DNA of 64,000 nucleotides, from positions 7,192,001-7,256,000 of the forward strand of contig CP075497.1 of assembly GCA_021613535.1 (NCBI GenBank), written 5' to 3'. Positions 1-10,988 of this stretch are shown in pieces. A program made the translations under genes and the position numbers. The notes beneath the pieces were generated by a model. It ran no database searches and was not told the DNA's origin. It saw only the letters and a program-made list of their open reading frames with translations. The DNA comes from Adineta vaga. Its lineage: Eukaryota; Rotifera. Position 1 is the first letter of the stretch, and every line of letters begins with the position of its first letter.

Positions 1-178
1 ACTCTTTTATTCGGAATGAAAGAAGAGAGAGCGATGAAAACGTCCATCCACAATGATTAAATGAGCAGAGAAAAAATCCGAGCTTTTTTCTCATTTCATC
101 CCGACAAGTTCATTTTTGTTTGAATAGAAAAGAATCATTTGTCAACTTTAATTTTCTTTTCCTAGTATTAATATTAAC

Positions 179-2156
179 ATGGATGTAAATACGATTGAAA
201 AGAAAAAATATACAAGAGAAGAAATAGCACAACGGATTATCGATCATGGTGATTTACTTGTTATTTATTTTAATAAAGTTTATCGACTCAATGCTTGGAT
301 TAAACATCATCCTGGTGGAGAAATGGTTATTTTACATATGGTTGGCAAAGTAAGATAAAAAGAAGAAAAGAAAGATAGATATGATAATAAAGTAATCATT
401 TTTTTTCAGGATGCAACTGATGAAATAAATGCATATCATTCGGATCATGTTTTACGTACTAAATTACCATTATTCTATTTTGGAGATGTAGATGATCAAA
501 ATGGTGAAGGTTTTAAATCTCTTATTGCTCCAATACAATATAATTGGCAACAAAGAGATATTAATAATAATCGGGTTCTAACACCTGAATCTTTATTATC
601 TTTTAAAGATGAAAAAATGATACAAGAGACTAATGAACAGAAACATATCATTGAAGCTTATAGAAAACTTGATTATAAACTTCGTTTTCTTGGTAAAAAA
701 AATCATAATCTATTCTTATCTAAACTACAATTTTCTAATTTTTCATAGGTTTATTTCAATGTAATTATTTGGATTATGCTCGAGAATGTATACGTTATTT
801 ATTTCTTGCATGTTTGGCTCTTTATTTCTTCGTGACAGCAACGAAACCGTGGCACTATTACTTATCAGCTATATTTCTCGGTGCTTTCTGGCATCAGTTA
901 ACATTTACCGCACATGATGCCGGTCATCTTGGAATTACACATTCATATCGTATTGATACGTTTATTGGAATGTTTATTGCTAATATATTAGGTGGAATAT
1001 CAATTGGTTGGTGGAAGTATCATCATAATATTCATCATATTGTCACTAATTCACCTGAACATGATCCAGGTGAGAAAATATGATAATTTCTAAAAGATAA
1101 ACACGTCATATGTCTCGACGTGTATTTCGTTAAAAGATTAATATAAATAATCGATATTCATTTTGACATGTTTTTCATTTTACAAGTGAATTGATGATGA
1201 TTATTAATGCATGTTTAGTTATGCATCGAATTCATAGATGATTACTAATGAGATCGAACATTTTCTTGAAATAAACTAATCAAGAATATAAGTCATACTT
1301 GATTCAATTCATAGATAATCTCTGTGAGTATTGGTAGAAATATTTACTAGAGAAAGTCTTAATTCAAATGTATTCGACGGTTTCTAGTCTGATAAAAACT
1401 ACTTTATATTGTTATAGAAATTTACACCATGTCATTTTATAACTGATTCTTTTAGACATTCAACATTTACCATTTTTTGCTATTACACCACGGTTTTTTC
1501 AATCGATTTATTCAACATATCATAAGCGAATTTTATCGTACACCTGGATTTCTGCGGCTATAATTCAATTTCAACATTTCACTTATTACATTATCATGTG
1601 TTTTGCTCGTTTTAATCTTCAAATTCAATCGTATATTTATCTTGTGAAACATCCGAGATCAGCCTATCGCTTTGTTGAATTTTGTTCATTGTTAATGTAT
1701 TGGTATTGGTATATACTCTTACTATCATATATTCCAACTTATACACAACGTTTCCTATATTTATTCATAAGTTATATGGTAACAATGCCATTACATGTTC
1801 AAATAACTTTATCACATTTTGGTATGTCAACTGAAGATTATGGTCCATGTGAATCCTTTCCATCTAAAATGCTTCGAACAACTATGGATATTGCCTGTCC
1901 AACGTGGTTGGACTTTTTCCATGGTGGTTTACAATATCAAGCCGTTCATCATTTATTTCCACGTATGCCAAGACATCACTTACGTCAAGCAAGTTATTTT
2001 GTTAAACAATTCGCTGACGAAGTTGGCCTTACATATCATATGTATGGTTTTGTCAATGGAAATGCTAAAGTGTTGAATGTTTTGAAAGATGTTGCTATGC
2101 AAATCAAACTTATGCGTGATGTTGCAACAACGACAAATATATATGATCATCATTAA
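179..2156 (+). CDS. Cytochrome b5-fused front-end desaturase
   Basis: Membrane desaturase that would insert a double bond into a fatty-acyl or long-chain-base substrate in the ER, taking electrons from its own cytochrome b5 domain. Exons 179-349, 410-692, 749-1069 and 1456-2156 give 491 aa with all phases closing. An N-terminal cytochrome b5 domain shows the heme motif HPGG (residues 44-47) and a second His in DEINAYH. Three histidine boxes follow: HDAGH (about 207-211), HNIHH (about 244-248) and QAVHH (about 420-424). Q in place of the first His in box 3 is the hallmark of front-end (delta-5/6/8) desaturases. Intron 3 (386 bp) is long for this window. A T-rich acceptor (tag 163-165) precedes the start, and an AATAAA lies near 2273. 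Regiospecificity cannot be read from sequence. Confidence 0.93.
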
Positions 2157-2694
2157 TACATTCATCTTTTTAAGTGATTACTTTTTCAATTTCCGGTGTC
2201 GTATTTGTATTATGAATGTTTGTGAAAAGATCCTAAATCTAGTCTTTATTTATGTTTTCGTACATGTGATTAAATAAAGAATACAAAATAAATTAATATT
2301 CAAAAATATATAGCCTTAATACAGCAAAGTTTATATGCGAGTTCTTGATATCTGAAGAATAGTCCAGTCTACTTAATGCTATGATTTCATTGAATCATAC
2401 AATTTACATAAAATTATTATAGTTACTGAATATTTGTACTCGATAAAGTGTTCCTTCTGAATATGAGCGACATCTGTATTATAAATCAAATTGCGTAGTT
2501 AAAAACGACTTTTCTTTTTTTCTATAGTTTTGATTTATAAAGAAATTTTGATATAGAAAAAAAATTGTTTTTCATTATATCAATCAATACGATCTAGAGT
2601 ATTTCCAATACGGTAATAGATTTTCTTTTCTAGTCTAGTAAAACAAAACTAGAATAAGAATAACGTCTTTTTCTTTGGAGATTTAATATCTCAG
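2157..2694. other. Intergenic, no gene seen
   Basis: AT-rich spacer holding the desaturase 3' UTR with an AATAAA near 2273. It ends in a tcag acceptor at 2691-2694 that abuts the next start codon. No coding signal was seen. Confidence 0.6.
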
Positions 2695-4531
2695 ATGGAA
2701 GAACAAGTGCGACAAGATATTCTTGAAGCAAAAGCACAATTTGAAGTAAACAACAACAAAAAGACATACTTATTTTTGCAAAATGATTAATTCGTTTTTG
2801 TAGAATCAAGATGCTCAATCATCTACATCAACAAATCCCTTATCTCATTTTCGTTTTCGAATAATTCCTAATCTTGAATTTAATGAATTTGATAAATCCT
2901 TCTCCAAATCATCGAATATATCTCCCGAATGGGATCATATTATGAATTGTACTTTAACAACCAAAGGTACGAAGAAAACATTGATTTTCTTCATCAACGA
3001 ACATTTTCATTATTTAGATTTCGAAATGTTAAAACAATCATTATGGTTCATTCGTGATGAAAATGATCTATATATTAGAAGAGCTCTTACTACTGAATAC
3101 ATTCGAGTGTGTTAGTTTAATCAAATCTATTTTTTATACATAAATAATACTATCTTTTCAAAGGTTGTTATTTAACGGATGAAGCTGTAAATGATTGCGC
3201 TGATCATCTTCTTGAATATCTTCATCAAGATGTAGGTGATTCATACTTGAATCTATTGTAATAAATATAAAATATTTCTAGATTGTAAGTACATGGCAAT
3301 ATGATATTAACTTTTTGTTCGAACTTTTACATAATATTGGTGTGAATGTCGAAAAATTGAGTAGTTTATTAACTGAATTAGAAATAAAAGATTTATTAAA
3401 TGAGTAAAGTATTGTAAAGAAAAGTTTTGATTTATATTCGAGAGATTTATTTGTATTTTAGTGTTCAATTAAAATCAAAACTGAATTATTATGAGCAGAC
3501 GAAAAGTCAAGCATCGTCCAATGAAATAATTAATTCAATAAAACGTGTCTTTCGAATTGTTTTATCCATGGGATATTTTCAAGTAGAAAAGTATGAAAAA
3601 AAACATCAATCCAAAATATATTCTCATATTTGTTTAATAATTAGATTGAAATCAAATCTATCCAATGATAATTATTTATTTTTATTTCTACTTGGATTTT
3701 ATTTACAACTTGATAAGCGTTTTCAAGATATTAATATTATTCATATAGCACGACGTTTAATGGTGAATGCATTGACACTAATTACGACAACATATTGGAA
3801 TGAAAAGGTACGTGATCTTCATTGAAATAGATTTTTCATTATAAGATATGTTTGTAATACCAATCGTTCCTTGCTTTCATTCATTCATTCATTCATTTAG
3901 CGTGATTCTCTTGTGAAATGTTTGTATACTTTGTCATCGAAAAATGTTTATATTGTCGAGTTATTTTTAAAAACAAATGAACGTACTGTTCGTATACGAA
4001 CTCAACTTGCTCTATTACATCTGAAACGATTAGTAAATATGATTGAACATGAGAAAAAAAGTGAAGTAAGAGAAGAAAAATGAAATTTTAATGTGTGAAT
4101 ATGTTTGATTGCATTTCTAGGCAATGATTATCGATGAAATCATTCAACATAAACTAAATCCACGTTTATTTGAACGACAAATTGATTTTATTGATTGTGT
4201 ACGATTACTTGGAGATATTGTTGATAGTTATCCAATTGAACAACAAATAGTAAGACTATTTCTAGACGAATTTTTCTTTTTCATTTAATAATAATTTAAT
4301 TCTATTAGAAATGTATTTCAAAACTAATTAATGCTATTCAACCCTATACTAAAGTTACTCATGAGAAATTATTAACAGATGAAGTATGTAATTTAGTTTT
4401 TAATTTAATTCTTCTTCGTCTTTTTCTACTAGCATGTGCTTCTACTTTTCGATGATTGGCAACGATGGACGACAATGCTTAAACTTCATTCGAATGATAA
4501 TGATTTACATAAACGCTTTAAAAGAAAATAA
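2695..4531 (+). CDS. Unidentified helical protein, 418 aa
   Basis: Not recognised. Eleven exons (2695-2745, 2804-2966, 3018-3110, 3164-3231, 3282-3403, 3462-3590, 3645-3807, 3901-4065, 4121-4249, 4309-4383, 4433-4531) join in frame to 418 aa. The start ATG directly follows a tcag acceptor. The protein has no signal peptide or membrane segment. It begins with a short polar, Ser-rich region, then is rich in Leu/Ile helices with frequent charged turns, which would suit an ARM/HEAT-like all-alpha fold (inference). It ends in a basic tail, HKRFKRK. The stop lies only 98 bp before the downstream dehydrogenase ATG, so the two may be co-transcribed. The exon structure and consistent phases make it a real gene; its role is unknown. 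Confidence 0.75.
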
Positions 4532-4580
4532 TTTTTTTTCTCTTATTCTTCATGTTATGAGATATTTAATAAATAGAATT

Positions 4581-4603
4581 GTTAAATTTATATTATTTTG
4601 TAG
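4581..4603 (+). promoter_or_regulatory. Candidate trans-splice acceptor
   Basis: A T-rich tract ending in tttgtag lies 50 bp after the stop of the upstream gene and 26 bp before the HSD17B10-like ATG, with no room for a normal upstream exon or promoter. It is consistent with spliced-leader addition to the second gene of an operon. Trans-splicing is known in bdelloids; its use here is inferred. Confidence 0.5.
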
Positions 4604-4629
4604 ATCGATAGAATCAAACCAGACACGCG

Positions 4630-5662
4630 ATGAAAGGTCTGGTCACTTTAGTTACGGGTGGTGCCTCCGGTTTAGGTCTTGCTTGTGCAAAACGATTTTC
4701 TCAACAAGGTTCACGTGTGATTATTTGTGATTTACCAACATCAAAAGGAAGCGAAGTTGTGCAAAAATGGGAGACTATCTCTCAAACTTCAACTCAAGAA
4801 CTCGATGATCAAGCAGAAAAATTAGCTGCTCCACAACATGTATGAATTCTAATTGAAAATCAATATAGATTGTTTTATTATTGTTGTTCTCTTTACAGAC
4901 ACGAGGTGATGCAAAAAATACTAGTGATAACAAGAATACTATTTCTTCTTTGGGTCAACTGAGTCAAACACAAGGACCTCAATTCTTTCCTGCAGATGTT
5001 ACAAACGAACAACAAATTCAAGATATGTTTAATAAAGTTAAAGAAAAATATGGTCGTCTTGATGTTGTAGTTAATTGTGCAGGAATTGGTGTTGCTTTTC
5101 GAACTTATAATATAAATAAAGTAAGAAGAAAAGAAAACAACATTGATGATCAATTCTGTTTCATTCTGATTTCTCTTCTACTTATTTTTAGCGTTCAATG
5201 CATGGTCTTGATGAATTTAAACGTGTACTCAATGTCAATGTTGGTGGTACATTCAATGTAATTCGTTGGGCTTGTCATACAATGGCTGATAATCAGCCAG
5301 ATTCTCAAGGTCAACGTGGAGTTATTATTAACACTGCATCTGTTGCTGCTTATGAAGGTCAAATCGGTCAAGTCGCGTACGCTGCATCTAAAGGTGCAAT
5401 TGTATCTATGACATTACCATTAGCACGTGATTTAGCTAATATGGGTGTTCGTGTTTGTGCTATTGCACCTGGTGTCTTTCATACACCGATGCTTGGTTCT
5501 TTGCCAGCAAAAGTTCGAACATTATTGGGTAATATGGTACCATTTCCAGCTCGATTAGGGAATTCGGATGATTATGCGCATTTAGCACAAGCAATTATTG
5601 AGAATCCTTATCTCAACGGTGAAGTCATTCGATTAGATGGTGCACTTCGTATGCCACCTTAA
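4630..5662 (+). CDS. HSD17B10: 3-hydroxyacyl-CoA dehydrogenase type 2 (HSD10-like SDR)
   Basis: Classical short-chain dehydrogenase of the mitochondrial HSD10 type, expected to oxidise 3-hydroxyacyl-CoA in isoleucine/branched-chain degradation; in animals HSD10 is also a mitochondrial RNase P subunit. Exons 4630-4839, 4899-5120 and 5192-5662 give 300 aa. Visible motifs are the NAD-binding TGGASGLG (9-16), NCAG (the HSD10 form of NAG), catalytic Ser in NTAS (194) and YAASK (Tyr207/Lys211). The C-terminal stretch [19 protein letters not shown] and the ending [13 protein letters not shown] closely follow animal HSD10. It is about 40 aa longer than the usual ~260 aa because of a polar Ser/Thr/Gln-rich insertion around residues 45-90, between the first Rossmann strands. 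It lies 98 bp after the preceding gene. Confidence 0.95.
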
Positions 5663-5874
5663 TGATTCTTTGAATAATACAGACATGAATTTTCATTTGT
5701 TTGTTTGTTTCAGTTTGATTAAGAAGTTCATATCATTGAAATTTGTTTTCTATTTGTAATCATATAGGCTAAAAGACTGTATTAATACAGAAAAAAGAAA
5801 GCAAATCACTTTGTTAGTAACTGAAAGTTTATCAAGTTTAGGTCGTGTTCATATGAAAAGATTTATATATCAAC

Positions 5875-6120
5875 TTAATCAGGATTAAAATCAGTCATAT
5901 CTTCTTCCTCATTATTTCTACCATCAGATGTTCGAAATGTTTTCAATACTTCATTCGAAGAACAATGTGAACAAACGTCATATGCAGTATGAAAAGGAGC
6001 TGTCACTGAAATTATCCGAATATTAGCAGCTGAATTAATAATAGAAAACAGAAGTGTAGGTACGTTTGTTCCTGGTGCTCTTCTTCGTATGTCATCATAA
6101 TATAGATTATACTCTGACAA
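5875..6120 (-). CDS. Small ORF or last exon, uncertain
   Basis: An 81-codon minus-strand reading frame, convergent with the HSD10-like gene. It encodes a basic N-terminal part (DIRRRAPGT), a CSHC pair of cysteines and an acidic C-terminal tail (NNEEEDMTDFNPD). Composition is more protein-like than most ORFs in AT-rich spacer. An acceptor-like gtcag lies just upstream, so it could be the last exon of a larger gene. No family was recognised and no upstream exon was found. Confidence 0.3.
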   Translation of the reverse strand: MSEYNLYYDDIRRRAPGTNVPTLLFSIINSAANIRIISVTAPFHTAYDVCSHCSSNEVLKTFRTSDGRNNEEEDMTDFNPD

Positions 6121-7741
6121 TCTTTGATTTCTATCTTTCTTTTGATAAACATCACAATTGGTAATTGAATAAAGCTATCTCAAAGATTTTTTCAATTTTT
6201 AAAATAACTTGCAAGAAAACATAGGTCTTTATTTATTACTTTGTCACTTATTCTGATTCCGTAAGAAGAAAAAGATCTATGTAAGATATGTAACTCATAA
6301 ATAACGAACAGATTTCTCTATTATATTATCATTGTTCAAGATTAGTTTTATTATAGAGAGACAAATAATTTTGACATGCTTTTTTTCTATTTAATTTAGT
6401 CAATATCGTTATAAATCAAGAAGAATAGTGCTTCTTCTGCTAAAAACACTCTTTGCAAAGGACTTTTAAATAGGATATACGGGAGGGAATAAATAAATAT
6501 AGCATTCTGTTAAAGATTTTTTTTTTGTTAGAAATTATGAATGATAAATGTCAAATTATAGAGTTTGGTATTTTGATATTGATGTTGTTATTCGAAACAC
6601 TATCATCATTGTCTAATCAATACGTTGCATCACTTCCTACTTTCAATGATCTGTTCAGTACGGTTTTGTCTGATTACCGAACCATCCCAAATAAGAGAAA
6701 GAACAGAAAGATTTCTCTATAAAAAATCTCATGTTATAGAATTGGATGTCATCAAGTTCTATTTCTGAATATGAATTTTCCAAAAATTGTCCTTCACAAA
6801 CTCTTATTATGATGTCTATCGGAAATACGTAACAACTGATAACATATGTTCTAGAGAAAAAGAAACACATGCGAAAGTAAGGAAATAGTGTGAGGGTATA
6901 ATATTTGATCCTCATTATCATCCTCCCACACCCACACTTTCAATATTAAATGTACATACTAAATGAATTACGTCGCATGTATATTAATTGAGTTCATATA
7001 TCTTGACAACCTTGTCGATAAAACAAATGACAGCCATCTGAAAATATTGATCTCATAGATTAAAAAAGTATGAGTTTTACATATTAATGGGAAATAAGCA
7101 TGTGTAATCGAATACTTATGATAAATAGATTTATTGTCAAAAGAATTGAATTTATTCATTTGTCTCGATAATTTAATAAACATCTATCATGATAGACTCT
7201 TTTGATAAAGAAAAGTTTTGATACTATCATACCATCTAATTACCAATCGATATATATATATCATCACACATGTTCAACACTTTCAAATAAGTCCCAAAAC
7301 TACTCTACAAATTGTATTCCTTCTCTCTAGTGATTGAATCTTGTTTAGTACTGATCTGGATGAGTATAAAAGAACTTTTCGTTCAGTAAATATTCTTATT
7401 TCAAATTTCACAGAAGCGTACAATCAATAAATAGAAACAAAATTTTTATATGAACAATAATTTTAATTCGGAAAATATATTATAGTGAAGTATTGAAAGA
7501 TTTTCAATCTGCTGACGTATCTGAGAAGTGAAGGGAGAATTGCGACAAATATTTATACAAAGAAAACCTCACGATCTAAATTGAATACTTAGCAAACATT
7601 TTATTTTTTTTATCTTCTGTTCACAAAACTCCGACGACATATCCGTTTAAATGCGTTTTTAGGTTTCAAACAATAAAAGAACTCTGTTCAGCCCGTTGGC
7701 CCACTTTTATCATCAATGCCAGATGTTGGCTTCTATGGTTC
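6121..7741. other. Intergenic, no convincing gene
   Basis: About 1.6 kb of AT-rich sequence. A 62-codon plus-strand frame from ATG 6537 to 6722 starts with a hydrophobic stretch (FGILILMLLFE) like a signal peptide, but its tail has no cysteines or processing sites and I do not call it. Short (AT) runs occur near 7250. The end serves as promoter for the neuropeptide-like gene. Confidence 0.5.
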
Positions 7742-7749
7742 TATAAATA
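7742..7749 (+). promoter_or_regulatory. TATA box
   Basis: TATAAATA stands 72 bp before the ATG of the neuropeptide-like gene, which has no acceptor before its start codon. This fits a conventional TATA promoter with a short 5' UTR rather than trans-splicing. Confidence 0.5.
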
Positions 7750-7820
7750 TGGTTGAAATTTTCTGTTAAATACTATTCATAATCGATTTACTCATATTAC
7801 AAAACATCAAGACGACAACT

Positions 7821-8275
7821 ATGAAATCGATCCTTATATTCATCTTGTTATTCATCTTAACTATTATGGTTCCTCGCAGTAAGTGTTTTACTAAACGAAA
7901 GAGAAAAAAAACAATAATTGTTTTTATTTACTTTTTTTTCTAGCAATTTCATCTGCTAGTCAGAGAAGTCATTTATACCGTATATTACGAGAATCTCCAC
8001 ATACCATTGTTGATTCAATAATGATGCCAATGGCAAATAATGAAGATGCATCTGATTCGACTGATGAAACTAATTCAAATGAGGAAAAAAGAAGCATTCA
8101 AATTCGTAAGGATTGGAGTTCTGACGAACGTCGTAGTTACATTCAACGATTTAAAAATCGACGACCAATTGAAGCTTTTGGAGCATATAAACGAGATACA
8201 GATATGATGATGATGATGCCACCACGTTCTCGACGTATTAATGGTGGTCTCTGGAATAGCGGTCTTATTGGATAA
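7821..8275 (+). CDS. Putative neuropeptide/peptide-hormone precursor, 129 aa
   Basis: Exons 7821-7878 and 7944-8275, joined by a 65-bp GT-AG intron, give 129 aa. Residues 1-18 (MKSILIFILLFILTIMVP) are a clear signal peptide. The acidic spacer NEDASDSTDETNSNEE is followed by KR (68-69), and further dibasic sites lie at RR82-83, RR92-93, KR102-103 and RR116-117. Predicted products include SYIQRFKN, PIEAFGAY, a Met-run peptide DTDMMMMMPPRS and C-terminal INGGLWNSGLIG. The last ends in Gly and could be amidated to end in Leu-Ile-amide. There are no cysteines. The architecture is that of a prohormone; no known peptide family matches by eye. An AATAAA lies near 8428. Confidence 0.7.
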
Positions 8276-9206
8276 GAACAAGAATCGATTTTCTTGTCAA
8301 AAAAAAGAAAAAGTTGCTTTATCTGTTTTTTTTTGCTTTGATTTTATGTGAAAAGTGTAGTTTTTGGATGAGATATGAGTGATTTTTTTGTATTTCTTCA
8401 ACTATGAATGCAGAGGAACATGAGTAAAATAAAATAGTGCTGAAGAAAAGTATCAAAAATTTTTCAAGAATTATACCTCACGTTATTCAAACATCCAACC
8501 ATTCATAACGAAGCTATTCATTGTGAAAAGGAGTAAGTTTTCAACTTGAAAAATATTGCATATCTCAATGTATTTTAGTTGAGCGTAATTTTATTTTTCT
8601 GTATTAGGTTCGAGATTTTCATCTCTATAAAACATACAGATAATAATAGTAAAGTAGAAAAAAGAAATAATTGTGTTAATTGTTATAGAAATAGATTCAA
8701 ACGCGTTTAACATCGTGATGCATCTTTTCGACCCATTCAGTTAAATCATAACAGAAAATATTATATAATTTAGTACGTAGTTTTGTTAGACTTAATAATA
8801 ATGTCAATTCAAGTCGAACAAGACGATCTGCAGTATTAGATAATATTGATATCTTATTGTATCTATGTTCATAATTACAGTAATTTCTGTTGGATGAACT
8901 GCTACAATGTACTTCTAGTTCGCGTCAGACACAATAATAATATGGCTTTACAGATCAATTCGTTATTATCTTGTTTTAATTATAACTTAGCCTGAGAATA
9001 TGAAATGTAATTGTGAAAATACTGTGGAGTTTAGTAGAATATAATAGAGATTATGCTAATTAAGTGTCTAAAAAAATAAGATTTTCAAAAGCCTTTTTTT
9101 AATTGTTCACACGAGTGCATTTATTAAATCCTCTATACAACGATCAAATACGATCGCATCTTAAGTTCATTCACTAACTAACATTTTCTTTCTTGTCGGT
9201 AACAAA
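8276..9206. other. Intergenic, no gene seen
   Basis: 3' UTR of the neuropeptide-like gene, then AT-rich spacer and the 5' region of the GPCR gene. No ORF of note. Confidence 0.6.
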
Positions 9207-10205
9207 ATGAATACAATATCTAATACTAGCACTGGAAGTGATATCAGTGCAATAATTACAATATCTTCATTGTCGTATATAGGAGAAGCTATTAATCGTT
9301 TTGTACTAATTATTTATTTAATTCTTGGTATAATTGGAAATATATCCAATATTTTATTATTTACTAGTCCAAACTTAGTTCGAACATCAACTTCATTCTA
9401 TTTATTTTTTGCAGCATTAAGTAATTTATTCGTTATTACTTTTGTTATTTCACTTCGTCTACTAGCAGATGGATTCAGTAATGATTTAACATCATATTCG
9501 TTAGCTGTATGTAGATTGGTATCATACATATATTACATTTTTCTAGCTTTACCACCACTTTTTACTGTACTTGCTTGTGCTGATCGATGGACAGCTAGCT
9601 GTGTACAAATCCATCGACGCAGGTTTGCTACTATTTATATAGCAAAACGAATTATACCATGCACTATAATTTTCTGTTGTCTATTATATTTACATATTCC
9701 TATAACATATAATATTGATTTACGACCACCACCGCCGTATTGTTCAGTTAGTGTAGTTTACGCGATGTTTGTTTTGACGTATCAATTGATTATATACTCT
9801 TTTATACCTCCATCTCTTATGATTCTATTTAGTATTGGTATCATTATTAACGTGCGACAAGAACGTAATCGTGTTCAACCTGATGTTCAACTAACTAATC
9901 GACCAGCAAACAGAATAATAATTCGTCGGTATCCACGTCGCCATCTTAGTCAAATGCAAGTTATGCTCATTTGTCAATCGGTTATCGAATGTATCGTAGC
10001 ACTCTCGTTTGGTATCATCAATATTGTATCTATTATTGTGAATAATGATGAACGTTTCCTTTTTGCCTATTCATTCATTCGTCTTTTTATATTTTTTAAT
10101 TATGTTTCATCATTCTATATTTATACAATGAGTTCAAAGATGTACCGACAAGAACTCAAAAAACTTGTTAAGAAATTCTTTCGCTATATAAAGTATAATC
10201 ATTAA
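9207..10205 (+). CDS. Rhodopsin-like 7TM GPCR, orphan
   Basis: Single-exon 332-aa seven-transmembrane receptor for the plasma membrane. The N-terminus carries N-glycosylation sequons (SNTSTG). TM1 holds GNISN, the GN motif of class A receptors. TM3 ends with ADRW, a DRY variant, and a Cys (AVCRLV) sits at the top of TM3. A basic third intracellular loop (IIIRRYPRRHLSQMQ) precedes TM6. TM7 holds NYVSSFYIYTMSS in place of NPxxY and is followed by YRQELKKLVKKFF as helix 8. It resembles the large FMRFamide/orphan-type receptor families of rotifers; the ligand is unknown. Intronlessness is common in amplified receptor families. Confidence 0.88.
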   Translation: MNTISNTSTGSDISAIITISSLSYIGEAINRFVLIIYLILGIIGNISNILLFTSPNLVRTSTSFYLFFAALSNLFVITFVISLRLLADGFSNDLTSYSLAVCRLVSYIYYIFLALPPLFTVLACADRWTASCVQIHRRRFATIYIAKRIIPCTIIFCCLLYLHIPITYNIDLRPPPPYCSVSVVYAMFVLTYQLIIYSFIPPSLMILFSIGIIINVRQERNRVQPDVQLTNRPANRIIIRRYPRRHLSQMQVMLICQSVIECIVALSFGIINIVSIIVNNDERFLFAYSFIRLFIFFNYVSSFYIYTMSSKMYRQELKKLVKKFFRYIKYNH

Positions 10206-10988
10206 ATCTATCATTCTTTGCGGCTATTCGACAGTTCAACGATCGAGATACAGACTCTTTCTTTCCGTGTATGTACCATTCTAAGCCGAATATATTTAAT
10301 AAAGAAAAGAAAAAGAAATTTGTCATTTTCGCCTACGTACCTCTCTCTGAACAGAATCTTCGGGCGAATACAGCCAAATATTTTTTTAATGATTAAAAAG
10401 TTTAAAGGAGATTTATTGTGCAGTCGTGCATTGTGGGTGGCATATGAAAGAAACTATACTAACAAGTTCTGTATGGCGTTCGTGATAGATATATGATCAT
10501 CAATACTAATCATGAAGTTAGCACAGTAATAACATTGTTTTAATATGAGTAAATAGCTGTAATTTGTTATTTATGGATTGAATTTATATCATGCGACAAA
10601 CAATGTAATGAGAGATTTGCTATCAAAAGATAAGCAAACAGGATGATTATTCTTATATAATTTTTAAACGTAATGAAAACATATTACGAGGATCTAATCA
10701 CGTTCTCATCAAACTTATGCAACAGTTTCTAAATTCATTCATTAAAAATGTTATTTAAATGCTGATCATTGCCGCTTCGGCAAGACCGATTTTTACATTT
10801 TATGTTCTCGTAAATCATATGATAATCTGAATATTGAATAATGAGACTGATCAGTACTTTTAAAAAGGCATTCATATATTTATTAGAATAGGTTTGATTA
10901 TATAATTGTTAATATATCTTCACACACACAAAGATAATATATTCTATCAAAACGAGAAAGACAAAAAAAAATGAACATTGTTTTATGT
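10206..10988. other. Intergenic between convergent genes
   Basis: AT-rich spacer. The only local structure is a GC-rich hairpin at 10769-10783 (ttgccg, 3-nt loop, cggcaa). No gene seen. Confidence 0.55.

Noticed and set aside
6537-6722. Small secreted-peptide gene
   Set aside because: Hydrophobic start only; no processing sites, cysteines, intron or poly(A) support.
10769-10783. Hairpin ttgccg-ctt-cggcaa as a terminator or histone-type stem-loop
   Set aside because: Only a 6-bp stem, no histone gene nearby, and eukaryotic mRNA ends do not use such hairpins.
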